Source of the DNA: Undibacterium sp. CCC3.4
GTDB taxonomy: Bacteria > Pseudomonadota > Gammaproteobacteria > Burkholderiales > Burkholderiaceae_D
DNA: 64,000 bases
Assembly: GCF_034347425.1 (NCBI RefSeq)
Contig: NZ_CP133779.1
Span: 3,844,001 to 3,908,000 of the forward strand
Direction: 5' to 3'
In this document: in pieces, positions 1 through 9,106 of the stretch
Position numbering within the stretch: the stretch's first letter is position 1
Layout: each line of letters starts with the position of its first letter
The notes under the pieces: generated by a model
What the model saw: the letters and a program-made list of their open reading frames with translations, nothing else
What the model was told of the DNA's origin: nothing
Databases searched by the model: none
Made by a program: the position numbers and the translations under genes

Positions 1-54
1 GTCGCCGGCTTGAATCAGACTTTGTGCTTCAATTAATGCGGGTAACAAGCTCAT
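1..54 (-). CDS. 5' end of an unidentified gene (cut by the window edge)
   Basis: Only the first 18 codons are visible, read on the minus strand from an ATG at 54-52. An AAGGA ribosome-binding site lies 7-8 bases upstream. The peptide begins MSLLPALIEAQSLIQAGD and stays open to the window edge. It sits ten bases downstream of the acidic-tailed gene at 64-660 and in the same direction, so it probably belongs to the same operon as that gene and the J-domain gene. The product cannot be identified from this fragment. Confidence 0.45.
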   Translation of the reverse strand, partial: MSLLPALIEAQSLIQAGD

Positions 55-63
55 CGCGTGTCC

Positions 64-660
64 TTATTCTTTACGGTCAAAGCCTTGCTCAGCCAGCCAG
101 TCGGCCCCGGCTTCATCAAGATCGTAGTCATCACCATCGTCGCCATCGTCGCGGCCATGACGCCCGTAATTCCCATCGAGGTCGCCGTTTTCTTTCAGTT
201 CGCCATCGGCATCATGGGCATCCTGATCTTCGTCATCTTCCAGAGTATTGGTGGGACTGTGTTTGCGTGCCTGATGGCCGCGTTGCAGATATTCCAGCGC
301 CGCCGCGATGACGAGGAATTGGTCGCCACCTACATGTTTGAGCACGACAGTGGCCAAATTTTCGGCCCAAGGTTCGAGCTTGACCGCCGCCGCCAAGCTT
401 TTCCAGCTCGGCAATTGATTGCCTTCTTTGGCAGTCAGGGCCTCGAGTGCCAGCGGGTTCATGAAGATGAAACCGAGATGGAAGGCCGAGGCCAGCATTT
501 CCGGATTCGTGCTCATCATCGGCAGCAACAAAGGCAATTGCTCGCCTTTTTCGCGCAATCTGGTCTTGAGAACGTTCTTGCCTTCGGAATCAGTCTTGAG
601 ATCTTCGATTTCAGCGTTGTACACCGACATCAAATCTTCAAAAAAACGCGATAATTTCAC
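64..660 (-). CDS. Hypothetical protein with acidic C-terminal tail, co-encoded with a J-domain protein
   Basis: The start is taken as GTG at 660-658, because AGGAG lies about 9 bases upstream and the GTG overlaps the TGA of the J-domain gene in the usual GTGA fashion. The product is 198 aa. Residues 1-135 look helical and globular, with stretches such as LPLLLPMMSTNPEMLASAF. The last 60 residues are very rich in Asp, Glu, Gly and His, including runs like DDGDDGDDYDLD, and look disordered. I do not recognise a named family. Translational coupling to a DnaJ-like protein suggests a role around a chaperone system, perhaps as a client or cofactor, but this is inference. Confidence 0.75.
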   Translation of the reverse strand: MKLSRFFEDLMSVYNAEIEDLKTDSEGKNVLKTRLREKGEQLPLLLPMMSTNPEMLASAFHLGFIFMNPLALEALTAKEGNQLPSWKSLAAAVKLEPWAENLATVVLKHVGGDQFLVIAAALEYLQRGHQARKHSPTNTLEDDEDQDAHDADGELKENGDLDGNYGRHGRDDGDDGDDYDLDEAGADWLAEQGFDRKE

Positions 661-935
661 TGCAATACTCCTGATAAATAATGCTGCCAAATTTCGCCCG
701 CCGTCGCCAACGGGTCATCGAGCAGGTTGCGGCGTCGGTTTTCATCGTAGGCAGCACGCGCCGCATCATCCGACAACACTTCGTAGGCCTGACGGACGGC
801 ATGGAATTTCTCGGGGGCGAGCTCGGAAGCGTTGCGGTCGGGATGAAATTCAGCCGCCTTGATGCGAAACGCTTTTTTGATATCGGCCAGCGTCGCATTG
901 GGCGCAATGCCAAGAATTAAATAATGATCTTTCAT
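657..935 (-). CDS. Small J-domain (DnaJ-like) co-chaperone
   Basis: This 92-aa protein is essentially a lone J domain. The N-terminus reads MKDHYLILGI, the conserved HPD tripeptide that stimulates Hsp70 ATPase lies in the segment AAEFHPDRNA, and it is followed by the helix QAYEVLSDDAARAAYDE. The Gly/Phe-rich region and zinc fingers of full DnaJ are absent, so it should act as a dedicated partner of an Hsp70-type ATPase rather than as a general holdase. The ATG at 935 has GGAG 9 bases upstream. Its stop overlaps the next gene by 3 bases, so the two are translationally coupled. The Hsp70 partner is not in the window. Confidence 0.9.
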   Translation of the reverse strand: MKDHYLILGIAPNATLADIKKAFRIKAAEFHPDRNASELAPEKFHAVRQAYEVLSDDAARAAYDENRRRNLLDDPLATAGEIWQHYLSGVLQ

Positions 936-1007
936 GGGCTTTTTCTCCGGCCATGCCGATGCCATGCAGCAAAGCCGGCGACAGCAGCGTGCTGCCGCCG
1001 GAAAAAA

Positions 1008-1487
1008 TTAGTGCTGATGACCGTGTTCGCCGTGGACGTGGCCGTGTACCACTTCTTCATCACTGGCCGCACGAATTTCGAGCACTTCAGCATCGAAACG
1101 GATGGTCATGCCGGCCAGCGGATGATTACTGTCGACAGTAACGATGCCGGCGTCGATGGAAATAACCCGGAACTGCATGGTTTCTTCGGTTTCCGGATCA
1201 CGTGTTTCAAACATCATGCCGACTTCGATATCGGGTGGAAACACGCCGATTTCCTCTTCGCGCACGGCAGTCGGATCGATTTCACCGAAGCCTTGTTCCG
1301 GCGTCAGTGTAACCGACACTTTGTCACCAACTTGCTTGCCATCCAAGGCAGCTTCGACGGCTGGCAGAATGTTATCGTAACCACCATGCAGATACACGAT
1401 AGGCTCGTGGTTCTGATCGATGATTGCGCCTTCGGCATTGAACATAGAGTAATTCAGGCTGACAACGGAATTAGGAGTAATTTGCAT
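1008..1487 (-). CDS. slyD: SlyD-like FKBP-type peptidyl-prolyl cis-trans isomerase
   Basis: The 159-aa product has the FKBP core of the SlyD class: an N-terminal segment ending near YLHGGYDNILPAVEAAL, the inserted IF (chaperone) domain with TLTPEQGFGEIDP, and the returning strand SNHPLAGMTIRFDAEV. The C-terminus is a histidine-rich tail (HGHVHGEHGHQH), the metal-binding feature that lets SlyD deliver nickel in enterobacteria. It should catalyse prolyl isomerisation and act as a cytoplasmic folding helper. I chose the ATG at 1487 because the FKBP fold begins there; residues upstream in the longer open frame look non-coding. The ribosome-binding site is weak. Confidence 0.88.
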   Translation of the reverse strand: MQITPNSVVSLNYSMFNAEGAIIDQNHEPIVYLHGGYDNILPAVEAALDGKQVGDKVSVTLTPEQGFGEIDPTAVREEEIGVFPPDIEVGMMFETRDPETEETMQFRVISIDAGIVTVDSNHPLAGMTIRFDAEVLEIRAASDEEVVHGHVHGEHGHQH

Positions 1488-1700
1488 GGCAATGTAAGAT
1501 AAGTAATGAGCATAGGAGCGGCGCAGGGATACATCGGGCCTGCTGGCCTGAAGCCGCATTGTAACAGAGCGCGCCGAAACTGCAGCATGAGCGCCACAAT
1601 ATCGGCTCAAAACCGCACTGAAATGAAAAATTTTCGAGCATGTTTTGAGCAAACAGCGTATATTCCGCAGCCTTCCTCCCCACCCCAGACAGGAGCAGCA

Positions 1701-2276
1701 ATGCTGATCATTACTATTCAACAAGGCAAAGAGAAGGCAGTGCTGGCCGGACAGCCGTGGATTTACCTCTCCGCGATCGCGCGCATCGATGGTAAATTCG
1801 AAGAAAGAATCAAACCGGGCGGTACCGCTCTGGTGCGCTCTTCTTCAGGCCAATTCCTGGCACGTGCCGGCTGGAGCCCGAAATCGCAGATCCGCGCGCG
1901 CATCTGGAGTCTCGATGAAAAGGAAGCGATCGACCATGCCATGATCAAGCGCCGTGTCCAAGCCGCCTTGGCCAAACCGCGCGCACCGAAAAGCGGCGCC
2001 TTGGCAGCGCAACGTTTGATCCATGCCGAAGCCGACCACTTGCCCGGCTTACTGGTCGATCATTACGGCAGCACCCCCGGTTATTTGGTTTGTCAATTTC
2101 AGTCAGCCGCCGTCGACGCCTGGAAAGTCAGCATCGTCAAAGCCCTGATCGCTGCCACCGGCTGCCCGAATGTGTATGAACACGCCGACCCGCTGGTACG
2201 CGCCGGCGAAGGCTTGCCAGTCAATTCAGGCGCACTGGCCGGTGACGAACCGCCGGTGGAATTTCAGTTCGATTGA
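1701..2276 (+). pseudogene. Truncated RlmI-type 23S rRNA (cytosine) methyltransferase lacking its SAM domain
   Basis: The 191-aa frame starts at an ATG with AGGAG 8 bases upstream. It matches the N-terminal half of RlmI-family enzymes: a PUA domain (GQPWIYLSAIARIDG, then GQFLARAGWSPKSQIRARIW) followed by the middle EEHEE region (RLIHAEADHLPGLLVDHYG, then GDEPPVEF). RlmI proteins are normally near 390-400 aa, with a Rossmann SAM-binding domain after the GEEPP segment. Here the frame stops right after that segment, and the next DNA encodes DUF4404 on the other strand. I looked in the other frames downstream and saw no methyltransferase motif. Catalysis is therefore not expected; RNA binding by the PUA part could survive. 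Confidence 0.75.
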
Positions 2277-2282
2277 GCCTCT

Positions 2283-2555
2283 TCAGACGCCAATTTTCGC
2301 CAGCATCGCCGCCAACTCGCGCAAGGCCGGCTCCAACTTAGGATGCTCGGCGGCGAATTGCGCCGACAAGGCGATCGAACGTTCGCTCAAGGCCGAATAC
2401 ACCGGATCATCGGGAATGCGCGTGGCATTGATCACGTCGACAATGTCTTTATTGAGCTTGACCAGCAAAGCTTGGAGTTCACCGTCAACCGCCGCCCCAT
2501 CGGCCAATTCTGCATGCAATTGGCTCAGTAATTGTTTTAAGCTTTCTCGTTCCAT
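2283..2555 (-). CDS. DUF4404 family protein
   Basis: A 90-aa, mostly helical protein beginning MERESLKQLLSQLHAELADG and continuing with VDGELQALLVKLNKDIVDVI. This pattern is typical of the DUF4404 family of small proteobacterial proteins of unknown function. It has no signal peptide or membrane segment. It ends 6 bases from the convergent truncated rlmI frame. No function is proposed. Confidence 0.8.
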   Translation of the reverse strand: MERESLKQLLSQLHAELADGAAVDGELQALLVKLNKDIVDVINATRIPDDPVYSALSERSIALSAQFAAEHPKLEPALRELAAMLAKIGV

Positions 2556-2596
2556 TTTTTTCTCCGATTACCGTTGATCATCCAATTCGTCACGCC

Positions 2597-3097
2597 TCAC
2601 TCGGTGGCGCGCAACACCAACACGACCGCCTCGGCAGCAATGCCCTCTTCGCGCCCGAGATAGCCGAGCTTTTCATTGGTCTTAGCCTTGATATTGACCT
2701 GTTCCGGCTCAACTTGCAAATCGGCTGCAATCTTGGCCACCATGGTCGGAATATGCGGGGCCATTTTCGGCGCCTGGGCAATGATGGTGGCGTCGAGATT
2801 ACCGATCACATAACCGGCCGCATGCAAACGCTGCACTGCTGCGCGCAGCAAAACGCGTGAATCGGCCCCGGCAAAATTTGCATCGGTATCAGGAAAATGA
2901 CGACCGATATCACCGAGACCGGCCGAGCCGAAAATCGCATCGGTAATCGCATGTAACAGCACATCGGCATCGGAGTGCCCGAGCAAACCGGTGCTATGTG
3001 GAATATCCACCCCGCCGATAATCAGGCGGCGTCCGCCAACCAAAGCGTGGCAATCGTAACCTTGCCCTATACGAAACGGCAGCATCTTATTTTTCAT
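2597..3097 (-). CDS. ispF: 2-C-methyl-D-erythritol 2,4-cyclodiphosphate synthase (IspF)
   Basis: This enzyme of the MEP isoprenoid pathway cyclises CDP-methylerythritol 2-phosphate with release of CMP. The 166-aa product shows the metal-binding start [11 protein letters not shown] (Asp15, His17), the signature [15 protein letters not shown], the [10 protein letters not shown] segment and the C-terminal [21 protein letters not shown]. The ATG at 3097 has AAGGA at good spacing and lies inside the end of ispD, overlapping it by 11 bases, so ispD and ispF are translationally coupled. This is the common ispDF arrangement. Confidence 0.97.
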   Translation of the reverse strand: MKNKMLPFRIGQGYDCHALVGGRRLIIGGVDIPHSTGLLGHSDADVLLHAITDAIFGSAGLGDIGRHFPDTDANFAGADSRVLLRAAVQRLHAAGYVIGNLDATIIAQAPKMAPHIPTMVAKIAADLQVEPEQVNIKAKTNEKLGYLGREEGIAAEAVVLVLRATE

Positions 3098-3803
3098 CAA
3101 ACATTCCTTCGTTTTCACGGTGTAATTTCAAATATTCTGTCGCCAGCAGCAAATCGCTCGGCACCGTCACCTTCAGATTGCAGGCATGCCCTGCAATCAG
3201 CAGCGGCGTATAGCCGGCCGCTTCGAGCGCACTGGCTTCGTCGGTGACCTGTTCGACCTGCGCCAGCGCTTGCTGCAACAAAGCGCAACGGAACATCTGC
3301 GGCGTTTGCGCCAGCCACAAGCCGTCGCGCGCAATCGTTTCGACCCGGCCGTCGCGCACGCGCTTGACGGTATCGACCACCGGCAAAGCCAGCAAACCGC
3401 CGACGGCATGATTACCGACGGCGTCGATTAATTTTTTCAATAAGCCACGGTGCACACCGGGGCGGGCGGCATCGTGCACGAGTATCCAATCGGCAGCGGC
3501 CGCCTGGATGGCCGCGAGGCCGTTACTGACGGTATCGCGGCGCGTGGCCCCGCCACAGCGCAGCAACGTCAAGTGTTCGGCGGGGGCCAACTGCGTGTCA
3601 ACATACGCATCGCCGGGACTGACCACGACATAGGTATGGCTGATCTCCGGACTGGCCAAGAAGGCATTGACCGTATGCTGCAACATGCTTTGACCGGCGA
3701 TATCGAGGTATTGCTTGGGGCATGCCGCAGCCATCCGAGCACCGACGCCGGCGGCTGGAATGAGGGCGATATAGCGGGCCGCTGAGGGCAAAGCTGGTGT
3801 CAT
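3087..3803 (-). CDS. ispD: 2-C-methyl-D-erythritol 4-phosphate cytidylyltransferase (IspD)
   Basis: The enzyme transfers CMP from CTP to methylerythritol 4-phosphate, the third step of the MEP pathway. The 238-aa product has the nucleotide-binding start [12 protein letters not shown] followed by [14 protein letters not shown], the substrate segment [13 protein letters not shown], and the C-terminal [15 protein letters not shown]. It is a normal-length stand-alone IspD. It is divergent from mfd, with a 133-base gap, and overlaps ispF downstream. Confidence 0.97.
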   Translation of the reverse strand: MTPALPSAARYIALIPAAGVGARMAAACPKQYLDIAGQSMLQHTVNAFLASPEISHTYVVVSPGDAYVDTQLAPAEHLTLLRCGGATRRDTVSNGLAAIQAAAADWILVHDAARPGVHRGLLKKLIDAVGNHAVGGLLALPVVDTVKRVRDGRVETIARDGLWLAQTPQMFRCALLQQALAQVEQVTDEASALEAAGYTPLLIAGHACNLKVTVPSDLLLATEYLKLHRENEGMFDEK

Positions 3804-3936
3804 GAATCAGTTATCAAGGCTGGCGCAACGCCAACAGCCCCTTCGTTTATAATGAGACCATCATTTTAACCGCGTATTGCCTTGCTGAGCCTGTTACGCA
3901 CCTCGCCACTGTCACCGGACCCCATTTTCAGACGCA

Positions 3937-6900
3937 ATGTCATACGATTTCAATCAATCTCTCGCCAAACCAGGCCAACGCTTGGCCCTTCCCCTGCTGC
4001 ACGGCTCTGCCGACGCCTACGCTTTAGCGACAGCGGCGGCAGCATTGAAAGCCCAGCAGCGCATGCTCACGGTGTTCGTCGCCAACCCAGGCGACGCCCA
4101 GCGTTTACTGGCAGAAATACCGTGGTTCAATGCTGAATTGCGCTGTCATTTGCTGCCGGACTGGGAAACCCTGCCCTACGATGCTTTTTCTCCACATCAG
4201 GATTTGGTGTCGGAACGTTTGGCCAGTCTGTATGAAATTCAAAACGGTAATTGCGATGTCTTGCTGGCACCGGCCACCACCGCGCTCTTGCGCATGGCAC
4301 CACCGGCGTTTCTGGCCGCTTACACCTTCTTTTTCAAAAAAGGTGACACGCTCGACGAAGCCAAACTGAAAACCCAACTGACTTTAGCCGGTTACGGCCA
4401 CGTCCATCAAGTCATGTCACCCGGTGAATATTCGGTACGCGGTGGCTTGATCGATCTGTTCCCCATGGGTTCGCCACTGCCTTACCGGCTTGATCTGTTC
4501 GGCGACACCATCGAATCGATCCGCACTTTCGACGCCGATACCCAGCGCTCACTGTATCCGGTACCGGAAGTGCGGTTGCTGCCAGGTCGCGAATTCCCGA
4601 TGGATGAAGCGGCGCGCACGGCCTTTCGCAGTCGCTGGCGCGAGCGTTTTGAGGGCGACCCGTCGCGCTCATCGATTTACAAAGACATCAGCAATGGCAT
4701 TCCTTCGGCCGGCATCGAATATTACTTGCCACTGTTTTTTGATGACACCGCCAGCTTGTTCGATTATTTACCGGCCGAACCGCATTTTGCGCTGATCGGC
4801 AATGTCGATGATGCGATTGCGCGCTTCTGGACCGATACCCGTTCGCGCTACCAATTTCTCAAAGCCGACCGCGAACGTCCGGTCTTGGCACCGGAAACCG
4901 TGTTCTTACGCGATGAAGATTTTTTCACGGCACTCAAAGGCCGTGCACGCTGGGCCGTCGCAGCAGTAGAAAAAGGCGCAGCAGCCTCAGAGATCTCGGC
5001 ATTTTTACCGGACATCGCCGTCAACCGCCGCGCCGATGATCCGCTGACAAATTTACGCGCCTTCCTGCTCGGGAATGCCGCGCGCGTGCTGATCTGTGCC
5101 GAAACCCTGGGCCGCCGCGAAACGCTGCAACAGTATTTCAATGAATTCAATCTCCAGCCCACGCTGTGCGAGGGCTATGCTGATTTCATCACCGGCGACG
5201 CCAAACTCATGCTCGGCGTCGCGCCACTGCACAGCGGCTTCCAACTGGGCCAGAGCAGCATCTTCATTACCGAAGCCGAATTGTATGCCGGCAGCGGCAA
5301 GCGCATCGGCCGTAAAAAACAAGAAGCGCCCACCGAAGTCGAGCATATGGTGCGCGACCTGTCGGAACTCAAGATCGGCGACCCGGTGGTACACAGCAAC
5401 CACGGTATCGGCCGTTACATGGGTTTGATCAGCATGGATCTGGGTGAAGGCGATACCGAATTCCTGTATCTGGAATATGCCAAAGATACCAAACTCTACG
5501 TACCGGTAGCGCAATTGCACGTCATATCGCGCTATTCCGGTGCCGCCCCGGAAGACGCGCCCTTGCACAGTCTCGGTTCCGGTCAGTGGGAAAAAGCCAA
5601 GCGCAAGGCGGCGCAACAAATTCGCGATACCGCCGCCGAACTGCTCAATCTCTATGCCCGGCGCGCGGCGCGCCTTGGGCATGCCTTCGATTATTCAGTC
5701 AAAGATTACCAAGCCTTTGCCGATAGTTTCGGCTTCGAAGAAACGCCCGATCAAGCTGCTGCGATTCGCGCCGTCATCGATGACATGGTGTCTGGTAAGC
5801 CTATGGATAGGCTGATCTGCGGCGACGTCGGTTTCGGCAAGACCGAAGTGGCGCTGCGCGCCGCCTTCGTCGCCGTCATGGGCGGCAAACAGGTAGCGAT
5901 TCTGGCCCCGACCACGCTGCTGGCCGAGCAGCATGCGCAAACTTTTGCCGATCGCTTTGCCAATTGGCCGGTCAAAATCGCCGAGTTATCACGTTTCCGC
6001 AGCGGTAAGGAAATCAATCTGGCCATCAAGGGCATGGGCGACGGCACCGTCGACATCGTCATCGGCACGCATAAATTGCTGTCGGCCGACGTCAAATTTT
6101 CGCGTCTAGGCTTAGTCATCATCGATGAAGAACACCGTTTCGGCGTGCGTCAGAAGGAAGCGCTCAAGTCTTTGCGTGCCGAAGTCGATGTCCTGACGCT
6201 CACCGCCACGCCGATTCCGCGCACGCTGGGCATGGCGCTGGAAGGCTTGCGCGATTTTTCCATCATCGCCACGGCACCGCAGAAACGCTTGGCCATTAAA
6301 ACCTTCGTGCGCAGCGAAGACAACTCGGTCATTCGTGAAGCCTGTCTGCGCGAACTCAAACGCGGCGGCCAAGTGTATTTCTTGCACAATGAAGTCGAGA
6401 CTATACAAAACCGCAAAGCCATGCTGGAAGCCTTGCTGCCGGAAGCGCGCGTGGTGGTCGCACATGGTCAGATGCATGAGCGTGATCTGGAAAAAGTCAT
6501 GCGTGACTTCGTCGCCCAGCGTCATAATATTTTACTCTGCACCACCATCATCGAAACCGGTATCGACGTCCCTACCGCGAATACCATCATCATGCACCGC
6601 GCCGATAAGTTCGGTCTTGCACAGTTACACCAACTGCGCGGCCGCGTCGGTCGTTCGCATCATCAGGCCTATGCCTACTTGTTGGTTCACGATGTGCAAA
6701 GTTTGACCAAACAAGCCGGTCGTCGACTCGAAGCGATTCAACAAATGGAAGAACTCGGCAGCGGCTTTTACCTCGCCATGCATGACTTGGAAATCCGCGG
6801 TGCCGGTGAAGTCTTGGGCGACAATCAATCGGGGGAAATGCATGAAATTGGCTTTCAAATGTATTCCGACATGCTCAGCGAAGCGGTGCGGTGCCTGAAA

Positions 6901-7371
6901 AATGGCAAAGAACCCGATCTCGCCGCGCCGCTGGCCAGCACCACTGAAATTAATTTGCATATTCCAGCACTGCTGCCGAACGACTTTTGCGGTGACGTCC
7001 ATGAACGCTTATCGATCTATAAGCGTCTGGCTAACTGCAGCAAAGCCGCCGCCATCGATGACATGCAAGAAGAGATGATCGACCGCTTCGGCAAATTACC
7101 GGAGCAAGTCAAGGCCTTACTGGAAACGCACCGACTGCGCGTGGCCGCGAAACCCTTGGGCATCCTGAAAATCGATGCCCATGGCGAGGCCGCGACGCTG
7201 CAATTTGAAGCACAACCACCGATTGATGCGATGCGCATCATCGAGCTGGTACAAAAAAATAAACATATTCGACTCAACGGCCAGGATAAATTGCGCATCA
7301 CCGCCAACATGCCCGATCTGGCCAGCCGCGTCGCGCAACTCAAACTCACCCTTAAAGCTTTACATTCATGA
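3937..7371 (+). CDS. mfd: Transcription-repair coupling factor Mfd
   Basis: Mfd removes RNA polymerase stalled at DNA lesions and recruits UvrA. The 1144-aa product has the expected order: a UvrB-like N-terminal module, a CarD-like RNA-polymerase-interaction domain near 470-535 (IGDPVVHSNHGIGRYMGL), then a RecG-like superfamily 2 helicase. Walker A GDVGFGKT is at 629-636, the DEEH box at about 730, motif III TATPIPRT follows, and motif VI lies in LRGRVGRS. The C-terminal TRCF domain follows. A TATAAT hexamer at 3848-3853 is a candidate -10 box with no clear -35. The gene overlaps serB by ATGA. Confidence 0.98.
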   Translation: MSYDFNQSLAKPGQRLALPLLHGSADAYALATAAAALKAQQRMLTVFVANPGDAQRLLAEIPWFNAELRCHLLPDWETLPYDAFSPHQDLVSERLASLYEIQNGNCDVLLAPATTALLRMAPPAFLAAYTFFFKKGDTLDEAKLKTQLTLAGYGHVHQVMSPGEYSVRGGLIDLFPMGSPLPYRLDLFGDTIESIRTFDADTQRSLYPVPEVRLLPGREFPMDEAARTAFRSRWRERFEGDPSRSSIYKDISNGIPSAGIEYYLPLFFDDTASLFDYLPAEPHFALIGNVDDAIARFWTDTRSRYQFLKADRERPVLAPETVFLRDEDFFTALKGRARWAVAAVEKGAAASEISAFLPDIAVNRRADDPLTNLRAFLLGNAARVLICAETLGRRETLQQYFNEFNLQPTLCEGYADFITGDAKLMLGVAPLHSGFQLGQSSIFITEAELYAGSGKRIGRKKQEAPTEVEHMVRDLSELKIGDPVVHSNHGIGRYMGLISMDLGEGDTEFLYLEYAKDTKLYVPVAQLHVISRYSGAAPEDAPLHSLGSGQWEKAKRKAAQQIRDTAAELLNLYARRAARLGHAFDYSVKDYQAFADSFGFEETPDQAAAIRAVIDDMVSGKPMDRLICGDVGFGKTEVALRAAFVAVMGGKQVAILAPTTLLAEQHAQTFADRFANWPVKIAELSRFRSGKEINLAIKGMGDGTVDIVIGTHKLLSADVKFSRLGLVIIDEEHRFGVRQKEALKSLRAEVDVLTLTATPIPRTLGMALEGLRDFSIIATAPQKRLAIKTFVRSEDNSVIREACLRELKRGGQVYFLHNEVETIQNRKAMLEALLPEARVVVAHGQMHERDLEKVMRDFVAQRHNILLCTTIIETGIDVPTANTIIMHRADKFGLAQLHQLRGRVGRSHHQAYAYLLVHDVQSLTKQAGRRLEAIQQMEELGSGFYLAMHDLEIRGAGEVLGDNQSGEMHEIGFQMYSDMLSEAVRCLKNGKEPDLAAPLASTTEINLHIPALLPNDFCGDVHERLSIYKRLANCSKAAAIDDMQEEMIDRFGKLPEQVKALLETHRLRVAAKPLGILKIDAHGEAATLQFEAQPPIDAMRIIELVQKNKHIRLNGQDKLRITANMPDLASRVAQLKLTLKALHS

Positions 7372-8225
7372 CTACCAGCCAACTGACTCTGCAATCCTTA
7401 CAGCCGCACCGCAACTACAGCGCACTGACAGCGGCCATTGCCACTGAGTGCGCCGCGAGCCGCTGCGAAGTACTCAATGACTACGCGATGCGTCTGCATG
7501 GCGTGCAACTGACTGCAGCACTGCGCGCCGACATCGAGCAACGCTGCCATGCGGCGGCGGTCGATCTGAGTGTATTGCAGCAGCCGCTGGTACTGAGCGA
7601 GTTCAAACTGCTGGCCATGGACATGGATTCCACCCTCATCACGATAGAGTGCATCGATGAAATCGCCGACATGCAGGGCTTGAAGCCGCAAGTGGCAGAA
7701 ATTACCGAAGCCGCCATGCGTGGCGAATTGGAGTTTCAAGAAAGTTTGATCCGTCGCGTCGCCCTGCTCAAAGGTCTCGATGCCACGGCCCTGCAACGTG
7801 TCTACGATGAACGTCTGCAGCTCTCGCTTGGCGCCGAAACCCTGCTCGCCGCGGCGCGCCAAGCCGGCTTGAAAACTTTACTGGTATCGGGAGGCTTCAC
7901 CTTCTTTACCGAACGCATACAAGCGCGCCTGGGGCTCGATTTCACGCACGCCAATGTGCTCGAAATTGCCGATGGCAAGCTGACCGGCCGCGTCATCGGC
8001 AGTATCGTCGACGCCCAAGAAAAACAGGCGACCGTGGCGCGCATCTGTGCTGAACTTGGGGTGCCGAGCAGCGCTGCCATCGTCATGGGCGACGGGGCCA
8101 ATGATTTGCAGATGATGGGCATCGCCGGTTTGTCACTGGCCTTCCGCGCCAAACCGGTGGTGCGCGCCCGGGCCGATCTGGCGTTCAATTTCGTCGGCCT
8201 CGATGGCTTGCTTAATTTGCAGTAA
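7368..8225 (+). CDS. serB: Phosphoserine phosphatase SerB
   Basis: SerB hydrolyses O-phosphoserine, the last step of serine synthesis. The 285-aa product has a short N-terminal regulatory portion and then a HAD phosphatase domain. The nucleophile motif is D85-M-D87-S-T89, the lid segment is CIDEIADMQGL, motif II is LVSGGF, and motif III with the acidic pair is GDGANDLQMM. The start ATG overlaps the mfd stop (ATGA), so it is probably co-transcribed and coupled with mfd. Roughly 160 bases downstream the accessory HEARO/iscB region begins. Confidence 0.97.
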   Translation: MTTSQLTLQSLQPHRNYSALTAAIATECAASRCEVLNDYAMRLHGVQLTAALRADIEQRCHAAAVDLSVLQQPLVLSEFKLLAMDMDSTLITIECIDEIADMQGLKPQVAEITEAAMRGELEFQESLIRRVALLKGLDATALQRVYDERLQLSLGAETLLAAARQAGLKTLLVSGGFTFFTERIQARLGLDFTHANVLEIADGKLTGRVIGSIVDAQEKQATVARICAELGVPSSAAIVMGDGANDLQMMGIAGLSLAFRAKPVVRARADLAFNFVGLDGLLNLQ

Positions 8226-8391
8226 TCTACAGCGTCGGCAAGCTCGGCAATGATGACCGCGGTTATTTTTTGAATGTTATTTTTACTTCGAGCAGTCCAC
8301 AATCTGTGTGAGACTGAATGCCACAGCGCGCGAAAGAGAAGTGCGACACCGCAGCATCAGACCAGCTATTGCGTGCACACATTAACCAGGA

Positions 8392-8711
8392 CGCCTGCCG
8401 TCAATTACCCCGGCCTCAAGGCCGGAGCTTGAAAAAGCTCGTTTGACCAGACTGAGCGCAAAGCATCGCGCTACGTTGCAACGAAGTACAAGACGCAGCT
8501 TGGAATGCTTCCTCAGTTCCAAGCTCTGCAAGCAGCAGAAGCAGACAAGCATAGGGTAAGCACGAAACGTTCTGCTGCAAGGTTCATCGGAGAGTGCGGG
8601 TGAGCGTTCCGAACCGAAGCTGCGTTGTGACATTGTCGAGGGGAGCGGCACCGTCAGGTGCCCGTCACCAGGCGCGTAAGCGCATAGGGAAATGCAGATT
8701 ACATCTGCTAT
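8392..8711 (+). ncRNA. HEARO / IscB omega RNA (candidate)
   Basis: Directly upstream of the iscB remnant is a strongly structured stretch beginning with TCAATTACCCCGGCCTCAAG. It contains a perfect 7-bp hairpin at 8410-8425 (CCGGCCT/AGGCCGG), a second at 8425-8440 (GAGCTT/AAGCTC), and a longer one at 8495-8529 (GCAGCTTGGAA paired with TTCCAAGCTCTGC). The position, about 300 bases in length and ending just before the ribosome-binding site of the RRXRR-domain frame, and the 5' motif fit the HEARO RNA family, which serves as the omega RNA guiding IscB. The guide would be the few bases upstream of 8392. Boundaries are estimates. Confidence 0.75.
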
Positions 8712-8731
8712 TTCATATTGGAGATACAAAA

Positions 8732-9106
8732 ATGGCTGTATTTGTACTAAGCAGAACACAAGAACCGCTGATGCCATGCAGCGAAAAACGGGCGCGCAAG
8801 CTGCTCGCAGCAGGCCGGGCACGCGTGCATCGCCTGTTCCCGTTTGCTATACGCTTGCTTGACCGTACTGTTACTGACAGTGCCTTCCGACAGGGCAGAA
8901 AACCGGCCAGTACACAGGCCGCGTAGCAGTTCGCGCAAGTGGCAGTTTCAACATACAAACGCAAGAATCTGTCGTACAAGGCATATCGCATAAGCACTGC
9001 AAGATCATTCAGCGTGCAGATGGGTATAGTTATTCACTGGTGGCAAACATGGACGTGACAGGCACGCCACCAAAGCAAGGAACGCTGCGCGTTCCGCGCT
9101 CTGCCT
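8732..9106 (+). pseudogene. iscB: iscB remnant with an internal deletion and frame change
   Basis: The frame starting at ATG 8732 (GGAG 8 bases upstream) gives MAVFVLSRTQEPLMPCSEKR and then RARVHRLFPFAIRLLDRTV, the N-terminal RRXRR domain of IscB nucleases, and stops at 8926. From about 8899 the next frame reads KTGQYTGRVAVRASGSFNI and then QGISHKHCKIIQRADGYSY, which resembles the IscB C-terminus. The RuvC and HNH parts that should lie between, roughly 300 or more residues, are gone, and the two halves are out of frame. The 3' end runs into a MITE-like repeat. The locus cannot make an active nuclease. Confidence 0.8.

Noticed and set aside
58..654. Long plus-strand frame opposite the acidic-tailed gene
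   Set aside because: It is the mirror of a GC-rich coding region; the minus-strand gene has a ribosome-binding site and overlaps its neighbour correctly.
2277..2560. Search for a frameshifted continuation of the RlmI SAM domain
   Set aside because: No SAM-binding or methyltransferase motif occurs in any plus-strand frame; the DNA codes for DUF4404 on the other strand.
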